DNA of 64,000 bases from Nitratireductor kimnyeongensis (GTDB lineage Bacteria; Pseudomonadota; Alphaproteobacteria; Rhizobiales; Rhizobiaceae): contig NZ_CP078143.1 in assembly GCF_019891395.1 (NCBI RefSeq), forward strand, positions 124,001 to 188,000, given 5' to 3'. Made by a program: the position numbers and the translations under genes. Shown here piece by piece: positions 59,616 through 64,000 of the stretch. The notes under the pieces are model-generated. The model saw only the letters and a list, made by a program, of their open reading frames with translations, made no database searches and had not been told where the DNA came from. Each line of letters begins with the position of its first letter. Position 1 is the stretch's first letter.

Positions 59616-59830
59616 TTCGAAAGACCCAAGGAACGCCCCAAGCTTCCGAAAGCGCGGGTTCTATATCACCTGCACCTAGTCTATCAAAGAGAAATTGGCA
59701 AGATTCAGGCCTTTTTTGACAGGGATCGCACGCAGAGCAACCCTGTGAGCCGACAGCCCCTTTTCCTGCGCTTTCATAAATCGATTATATCGCCGCCGGC
59801 ACTTGGCCACAACGCAGCCGCAAAAGCGCC

Positions 59831-59869
59831 ATGTTGCATTGCACAAATCGCATTGCTGTCATGCAACAT
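59831..59869. promoter_or_regulatory. Perfect 9-bp inverted repeat upstream of the DUF1127/hairpin operon
   Basis: ATGTTGCAT (59831-59839) and ATGCAACAT (59861-59869) are separated by 21 bases, with half-site centres 30 bp (about three helical turns) apart. A weak heat-shock-sigma-like pair, CTTGGCC (59802-59808) and CGCCATGT (59827-59834), overlaps it. The remainder of 59616-59945 shows no gene. The repeat is certain; its function is an inference. Confidence 0.5.
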
Positions 59870-59945
59870 TGGCACTTCAAACGAGCGCTGGTTCGGATTA
59901 TCTCAAGCTCAACAACGAACACGGATTTACGAAGCGAGCACTGAG

Positions 59946-60086
59946 ATGAACATCATCCGCAATTACCGCAACTGGCGCCGTTACCGGCAGACCGTCACCG
60001 AGCTGAGCCGCCTGTCCAATCGTGAACTGAACGATCTGGGCATCTCCCGCGGCGACATCCCCTTCGTGGCGCGCAAGTCCCTCTAA
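59946..60086 (+). CDS. DUF1127 domain small protein
   Basis: 46 residues starting MNIIRNYRNWRRYRQTVTEL. It has the Arg-rich N-terminal helix and the core SRLSNRELNDLGISRGDIP that defines DUF1127. No signal or membrane segment. Family members are small RNA-binding or regulatory proteins that in Rhodobacter and rhizobia are encoded next to CCUCCUCCC-bearing small RNAs. The three hairpin units that follow are directly downstream on the same strand, so they probably share a transcript. No strong ribosome binding site is seen before the ATG. Confidence 0.9.
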   Translation: MNIIRNYRNWRRYRQTVTELSRLSNRELNDLGISRGDIPFVARKSL

Positions 60087-60109
60087 GGGCGCAAACGATT
60101 TTTGAGTTT

Positions 60110-60221
60110 CGTCAGGGTCACCTCCTCCCGATCCTGACGGATACGGCCGACAACCTCCTCCTCCCAATTGTCGGTCACCCAAACTCAACACCTGCCGGAA
60201 CCTCCTCCCCCGGCAGGTGTT
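60110..60221 (+). ncRNA. CcsR/cuckoo-type sRNA unit 1 (three anti-SD hairpins)
   Basis: Three hairpins in series. a: CGTCAGG 60110-60116 with CCTGACG 60133-60139, loop with ACCTCCTCCC. b: GGCCGACAA 60145-60153 with TTGTCGGTC 60168-60176 (one G-U), loop CCTCCTCCTCCCAA. c: AACACCTGCCGG 60187-60198 with CCGGCAGGTGTT 60210-60221, a perfect 12-bp stem, loop AACCTCCTCCC. All loops match the anti-SD core. The DUF1127 stop is 24 bases upstream. No own terminator is seen, so processing from the operon RNA is likely. Confidence 0.8.
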
Positions 60222-60268
60222 GGAACGGGGCGGCAAGTTCGAAAGAGCGGGCCACAAAGTTTCAGAGC

Positions 60269-60382
60269 TTCCTTCGGGGTTATCCTCCTCCCAATTCCGA
60301 AGGAAACGACCGGCAACCTCCTCCTCCCAATTGCCGGTCATCCCAAAACGACACCCGCCGAACCTCCTCCCTCGGCGGGTGT
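60269..60382 (+). ncRNA. CcsR/cuckoo-type sRNA unit 2 (three anti-SD hairpins)
   Basis: a: TTCCTTCGG 60269-60277 with CCGAAGGAA 60297-60305, loop with ATCCTCCTCCCAA. b: GACCGGCAA 60308-60316 with TTGCCGGTC 60331-60339, loop CCTCCTCCTCCCAA. c: ACACCCGCCGA 60351-60361 with TCGGCGGGTGT 60372-60382, loop ACCTCCTCCC. The order and loop sequences match units 1 and 3, while the stems differ but stay paired, which shows selection for structure. Confidence 0.82.
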
Positions 60383-60410
60383 TGTTTCCGGGCAGATCCC
60401 ACACTATATG
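60382..60410 (+). promoter_or_regulatory. Possible internal promoter before sRNA unit 3
   Basis: TTGTTT (60382-60387), a 17-base spacer and TATATG (60405-60410) lie in the longest inter-unit gap. The -35 overlaps the 3' arm of the preceding hairpin, so the match may be fortuitous. Confidence 0.25.
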
Positions 60411-60441
60411 GGCGCTGTCAGACATTGAGTTTCATAGATTT

Positions 60442-60562
60442 CGTCGGGGTTACCTCCTCCCAATCCTGGCGAATAGACCGGCAACCTCCTCCTCCCAAAA
60501 TTGCCGGTCACCCCATAAACGACGCCCGCCGAAACTCCTCCCTCGGCGGGCGTCGTTTTTTT
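60442..60562 (+). ncRNA. CcsR/cuckoo-type sRNA unit 3 (three anti-SD hairpins)
   Basis: a: CGTCGGG 60442-60448 with CCTGGCG 60465-60471 (two G-U), loop with TACCTCCTCCCAA. b: GACCGGCAA 60476-60484 with TTGCCGGTC 60501-60509, loop CCTCCTCCTCCCAAAA. c: the terminator hairpin at 60518-60557, loop AACTCCTCCC, where the motif is reduced to CTCCTCCC. The unit closes the array. Confidence 0.82.
60518..60562 (+). terminator. Terminator of the DUF1127/sRNA operon
   Basis: AACGACGCCCGCCGA (60518-60532) pairs perfectly with TCGGCGGGCGTCGTT (60543-60557), 15 pairs, followed by a T-run to 60562. The same hairpin is the third hairpin of unit 3. Confidence 0.92.
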
Positions 60563-60584
60563 GGCTTACCGTGCACCTCGAAAC

Positions 60585-61157
60585 TTACCGCGCGCCTCGA
60601 ACACCGCGCTTTTTCCATTCGGCCAGTCTCATGATGTCCGGTGCGCCACCCGCTGGCTCGAACCAGCTGTCCACCGCCCACTCATCACCGCTTTTTGCAC
60701 GCAGTACCGCTGTCGCGTGAGGGTAGCGCACGTCGAGGAAAAAACCGCGCGCGGAGTTTCGCTGAACAACGTGATGGCGAAGAAGCCCATGTCGCTGGAG
60801 GTAGCGCAGGAGCGTGCGCGTGTTTCGCGATTCGTCGATGCAGTCCATCTGTCCGTAAACGCGCGCTCCGCCCGGAGCCGATTTAGCGCCATCCCGCACT
60901 CCGAGAACCCCGGTTGCCATTGTCTCGAAATAGCGCACGGCCTTTGACACGGCCGCCCGTTCAGCCTTCGCAGATGCCTTGCCGGATGCCATGATGGCCG
61001 CTAGCCGCTGCCTCATCGCAGCATCAATCGACATGCTTTTCTTGTAAAAGCAGCCATAGCCGCTGCAAATATATATACGCTCAGCATTTGCGCCCCCCAC
61101 CCAAAAGAGTGCGAACGCAGCACAAATCGCTCCAAGACGTAAAATTCCAAGCCCCAT
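60585..61157 (-). CDS. Exported protein of unknown function
   Basis: 190 residues. A signal peptide ([20 protein letters not shown]) is cut near NAE. The mature part starts [19 protein letters not shown] with two nearby cysteines and has a third in [20 protein letters not shown], so disulfides are possible. The C-terminus includes [20 protein letters not shown] and [10 protein letters not shown], a transglutaminase-like or NlpC-like look that I cannot confirm. It converges on the sRNA operon. No recognised family. Confidence 0.72.
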   Translation of the reverse strand: MGLGILRLGAICAAFALFWVGGANAERIYICSGYGCFYKKSMSIDAAMRQRLAAIMASGKASAKAERAAVSKAVRYFETMATGVLGVRDGAKSAPGGARVYGQMDCIDESRNTRTLLRYLQRHGLLRHHVVQRNSARGFFLDVRYPHATAVLRAKSGDEWAVDSWFEPAGGAPDIMRLAEWKKRGVRGAR

Positions 61158-61277
61158 CCGCTCAACTTAAGGCGCGTTCACCGCCAAGGGAAGCGCTCCC
61201 GGTCGTGGAACGCATATTTGGTTAGCGCCCCGTCCTCTGCCGTTGCATTCGTCGAAATGGCGGCTTATCTCCATCCC

Positions 61278-62681
61278 ATGAAACCAATACACATCATAGG
61301 CGGCGGGCTCGCCGGTTCAGAGGCTGCCTGGCAGATTGCGCAGGCAGGGGTTCCTGTCATTCTACACGAGATGCGTCCCGTGCGTGGCACCGATGCTCAC
61401 AAGACCGACGGTCTTGCAGAGCTGGTCTGCTCAAACTCCTTTCGATCCGACGACGCAGAAACCAATGCTGTCGGCCTCCTGCACGCAGAGATGCGGCTGG
61501 CGGATTCGCTCATTATGCGTTGCGGCGATGCCAATCAGGTGCCCGCTGGCGGTGCGCTCGCTGTGGATCGTGACGGTTTTTCCCAAGCGGTCACGGCAGC
61601 GCTCGACGCTCATCCGCTCATCACCATCGAGCGCGGAGAAATCACCGGGCTGCCGCCGGAGGACTGGGATCAGGCGATCATCGCGACAGGTCCGCTCACC
61701 GCACCGGCACTCGCAGAAGCCATTTCAGAGGCAACCGGCGCAGAGTCTCTCGCGTTCTTCGACGCCATCGCTCCCATCGTCCATTTCGATTCCATCAATC
61801 TCGACGTTGCATGGTTCCAGTCGCGCTATGACAAGGTCGGTCCCGGCGGCACGGGCAAGGACTATATCAACTGCCCAATGGACAAGGCACAGTATGAAGC
61901 CTTCATCCAGGCCCTGCTCGACGGCGGCAAGACAGAGTTCAAGGAATGGGAAGGCACTCCCTATTTCGATGGCTGCCTGCCGATTGAAGTCATGGCCGAA
62001 CGCGGCCCTGAAACGCTTCGGCATGGCCCCATGAAACCCATGGGCCTGACCAATGCGCACAAGCCGGACGAAAAGGCCTATGCCGTTGTCCAGCTTCGTC
62101 AGGACAACGCGCTCGGAACGCTGTACAACATGGTCGGCTTCCAGACGAAACTGAAATATGGCGAGCAAACTCGGATCTTTCGGATGATTCCCGGTCTGGA
62201 GAATGCCGAATTTGCTCGTCTGGGCGGATTACACCGCAACACCTATCTCAATTCGCCGACGCTTCTTGACGGCACATTGCAATTGAAAGGCCGCGATGGC
62301 CTGCGCTTCGCCGGTCAGATCACCGGTTGCGAGGGCTATGTGGAAAGCGCGTCCATGGGACTGCTCGCGGGGCGGTTTGCTGCTGCCGAACGCTTGGGGC
62401 GCCCGATTGCGACCCCGCCAGAGACCACCGCTTTCGGCGCTCTGCTCAACCATATCACCGGCGGCCATATCCTTTCGGATGACGAGCCCGGCAAGCGTTC
62501 ATTCCAGCCGATGAACGTCAATTTCGGCCTCTTCCCTCCCATCGAGGTTCCCAAGCCCGAAGGCAAGCGGCTTCGTGGAAAGGAGAAATCCGTTGCCAAG
62601 AAGAAGGCGCTCACGGCGCGCGCGCTTGAGGATTTCAAGGCATGGCTCGATCGGCTTCCCGCAGCTGCAGCAGCTGAATAG
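61278..62681 (+). CDS. trmFO: Folate-dependent tRNA uridine-54 C5-methyltransferase
   Basis: 467 residues. The FAD-binding motif [20 protein letters not shown] starts at once, followed by the diagnostic [21 protein letters not shown] and the catalytic Cys region [13 protein letters not shown]. It makes ribothymidine in tRNA using methylene-THF and FADH2, so it draws on the one-carbon pool that gcvTHP supplies. The start [10 protein letters not shown] is preferred; an ATG seven codons upstream (61257) is possible. An ordinary hairpin terminator follows. Confidence 0.95.
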   Translation: MKPIHIIGGGLAGSEAAWQIAQAGVPVILHEMRPVRGTDAHKTDGLAELVCSNSFRSDDAETNAVGLLHAEMRLADSLIMRCGDANQVPAGGALAVDRDGFSQAVTAALDAHPLITIERGEITGLPPEDWDQAIIATGPLTAPALAEAISEATGAESLAFFDAIAPIVHFDSINLDVAWFQSRYDKVGPGGTGKDYINCPMDKAQYEAFIQALLDGGKTEFKEWEGTPYFDGCLPIEVMAERGPETLRHGPMKPMGLTNAHKPDEKAYAVVQLRQDNALGTLYNMVGFQTKLKYGEQTRIFRMIPGLENAEFARLGGLHRNTYLNSPTLLDGTLQLKGRDGLRFAGQITGCEGYVESASMGLLAGRFAAAERLGRPIATPPETTAFGALLNHITGGHILSDDEPGKRSFQPMNVNFGLFPPIEVPKPEGKRLRGKEKSVAKKKALTARALEDFKAWLDRLPAAAAAE

Positions 62682-62682
62682 C

Positions 62683-62702
62683 TCGGCCTCTCATGCTTTG
62701 AA
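62683..62702. repeat. 20-nt exact repeat, right copy
   Basis: TCGGCCTCTCATGCTTTGAA begins 1 base after the trmFO stop and is identical to 47-66, in the same orientation. It lies just before the trmFO terminator. Confidence 0.6.
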
Positions 62703-62714
62703 ATGCAAGCTGTC

Positions 62715-62737
62715 AGGGGTGCGGTTGGCGCACCCCT
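62715..62737 (+). terminator. Candidate terminator of trmFO
   Basis: GGGGTGCG pairs with CGCACCCC around a 5-base loop, 9 pairs counting the outer A-T. The T-run after it is weak, so strength is uncertain. Confidence 0.55.
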
Positions 62738-62773
62738 TGTTCATTCAGGGCATTTGCAATTGTCGCCAAACCC

Positions 62774-64000
62774 TCATTCCCAGTCGCTGCTGCGCAGAAC
62801 CACCGCGCCATAGAAATGCGTCAGCACAGTTTCGGGGTATGAACTGGCAGAAAGAGTAGTGGGGATCAATAGGATCTGCTTCCCGTCCGCCTCGAGGCGT
62901 AACAAAGCTGATTGGTCAGCTTGAGTAGACAGTTCGACTATTCTTGAGGTTTCGACCTTGAAGAGGGTTGGGGTGCCTGTTTCCGAGGTCAGCGAAACTT
63001 CGTTCTTGTTCAGAGTCAATTTGAGACTGGTTCCGTCAGGCAATGACAAGGGGCTGTTGGCACCATCCTTTTGGTCTACTCTTACGTGCTGAAAAAGCAC
63101 ATCGAACCCATCCAGAGCGACCATAACGGTCGAGTTCCTGTCATAAGAATACCATTGACGCCCACGCTGTACAGGATTGTCCGGATCCAGGTTCCACGCA
63201 TGCGCAACCTGCCGGTAAAGGCTTTCTTCTCCAGACGGCGAGAACCCTTCAGGCGCCACACCAAGCTCGGCATTCTCTTCACTGAGATAGCGCAGCACGG
63301 CTAGTGCTTCCGCCTTCGTTTGTTGATCGTCGGGCTCGCCGCGGACGATCTCAAGAAAGCGTGCCTGCTGCGACGTGATCGACCGGTCGATAGCCCCCTG
63401 GGGCCCGAAACTGCCAATCAGAAGCGCAATCACTGGCAACCCTGCGACGACCCGGATGTCGCCGCGCACAGGCCGTACCGTCTGCAGAACGACCAAAGCA
63501 AGCGTCACACCGCCAAAAAGCCCCAGGAAGTACCGATCCACGGTCCATCCGAACGCGCCCACACGCAGCCACAAAGCGTAAAACAGAAGGCCGAGCGGCA
63601 CCGGAAGGATCAATGGCCAAAATCGCACGAAAAATCGGGTCGGCGCGCGTGCCGTATCGAGGAACGGCTTGGTCAAAAGCAGAACCGCGACGGTACAGAC
63701 ACCGTAGGTGAGGACCAACCAACCGATCTGCCCCTCCGGGACCTCGCCGGTGATAACGATTTTCAATGTGTAGAGATGCAAGATCACCGCATAGATGATG
63801 AGAAGTGGGACCGCAGCAAAGTCGCCGAGTGCGCGCATTCCATGTCGCATCATGTCATGTTCGCGCCCGCCCGGCTCCTCATCGAATTTGGTGGGTGTCT
63901 GACCAAGACCGAAGAGCGGGGCAACGAAGAGCCCGATGGAAACCCAGCTGTGACCATAAAAGCTGTTCGGTATGCCGACACCGAAGAGATGTGTGAGGCT
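62774..64000 (-). CDS. DUF4153-like membrane protein (N-terminus beyond the window)
   Basis: The frame stays open to the window end, giving 408 residues of the C-terminal part. Five or six hydrophobic segments are visible between the window end and about 63370 (for example VPLLIIYAVILHLYTLKIVI and YGVCTVAVLLLTKPFL), then a soluble domain with KAEALAVLRYLSEENAELGV and GRQWYSYDRNSTVMVALDGF. The TM-plus-soluble layout fits DUF4153. An ATG at 63853 is internal because the upstream residues (VSIGLFVAPLFGLGQTPTKF) also look genuine. Function unknown. Confidence 0.75.
   Translation of the reverse strand, partial: SLTHLFGVGIPNSFYGHSWVSIGLFVAPLFGLGQTPTKFDEEPGGREHDMMRHGMRALGDFAAVPLLIIYAVILHLYTLKIVITGEVPEGQIGWLVLTYGVCTVAVLLLTKPFLDTARAPTRFFVRFWPLILPVPLGLLFYALWLRVGAFGWTVDRYFLGLFGGVTLALVVLQTVRPVRGDIRVVAGLPVIALLIGSFGPQGAIDRSITSQQARFLEIVRGEPDDQQTKAEALAVLRYLSEENAELGVAPEGFSPSGEESLYRQVAHAWNLDPDNPVQRGRQWYSYDRNSTVMVALDGFDVLFQHVRVDQKDGANSPLSLPDGTSLKLTLNKNEVSLTSETGTPTLFKVETSRIVELSTQADQSALLRLEADGKQILLIPTTLSASSYPETVLTHFYGAVVLRSSDWE

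Noticed and set aside
60110..60562. CRISPR array
   Set aside because: The repeated CCTCC elements lie in loops of paired stems with different stem sequences; there are no identical direct repeats with unique spacers and no cas genes.

Overview
The window looks like chromosomal DNA from an alphaproteobacterium of the Rhizobiales (Hyphomicrobiales), most likely near Phyllobacteriaceae or Rhizobiaceae. The basis is the gene content: DivK next to PleD, a LexA box of the alphaproteobacterial type in front of dinB, DUF1127/DUF2336/DUF3572 proteins, PHA synthase, glutathione-dependent formaldehyde oxidation, and the order lipoprotein-aminotransferase-hom-glpX-recJ. The genus cannot be fixed from the sequence alone. 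Most of the window is core genome. I see no prophage, insertion sequence, CRISPR array or rRNA operon.

Region by region. 1-3.7 kb: a membrane histidine kinase, a CobT-family protein that has lost its family motifs, a DUF1289 protein and a membrane-anchored retropepsin-like protease. 3.7-11.8 kb: the accessory part, with two tandem, same-strand genes for very large secreted repeat proteins (DUF11/DUF7507-like repeats, an SdrD-B-like module and a common C-terminal domain); the second is split by a frameshift and starts in AT-rich DNA. 12-22 kb: rpmG, a gene-poor stretch with one small ORF candidate, pleD-divK, DUF3572, HAD, GNAT, the SOS-type dinB, dnaE and a HAD phosphatase. 22-27 kb: propionyl-CoA carboxylase alpha, then a formaldehyde oxidation operon with a UPF0178 gene inside it. 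27-32 kb: an XRE regulator and the glycine cleavage operon gcvTHP behind a tandem glycine riboswitch. 32-39 kb: parE, a DUF2336 protein, a MaoC/CitE-like pair, flavin reductase and nitroreductase. 39-45 kb: thrS, yidD, an Fe-S scaffold, folE, hisI and a patatin. 45-54 kb: recJ, glpX, hom, an aminotransferase, a lipoprotein, phaC and a Zn peptidase lipoprotein. 54-64 kb: tRNA-Glu, a BASS transporter, sfsA, map, radC, tig, tRNA-Leu, the DUF1127/hairpin array, trmFO and an incomplete DUF4153 gene.

The most striking structure lies at 60.1-60.56 kb. Directly after the DUF1127 gene are three tandem units, each of three hairpins, and every loop displays a CCTCC-type motif identical to the 16S rRNA anti-Shine-Dalgarno core. 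This matches the CcsR/'cuckoo' small-RNA family known to accompany DUF1127 genes in Alphaproteobacteria, here as nine hairpins ending in a strong terminator.

Functionally the genes combine one-carbon metabolism (formaldehyde to formate, glycine cleavage, GTP cyclohydrolase), acyl-CoA and PHA metabolism, replication and repair (DnaE, DinB, RecJ, RadC, ParE) and cell-cycle signalling (DivK/PleD).
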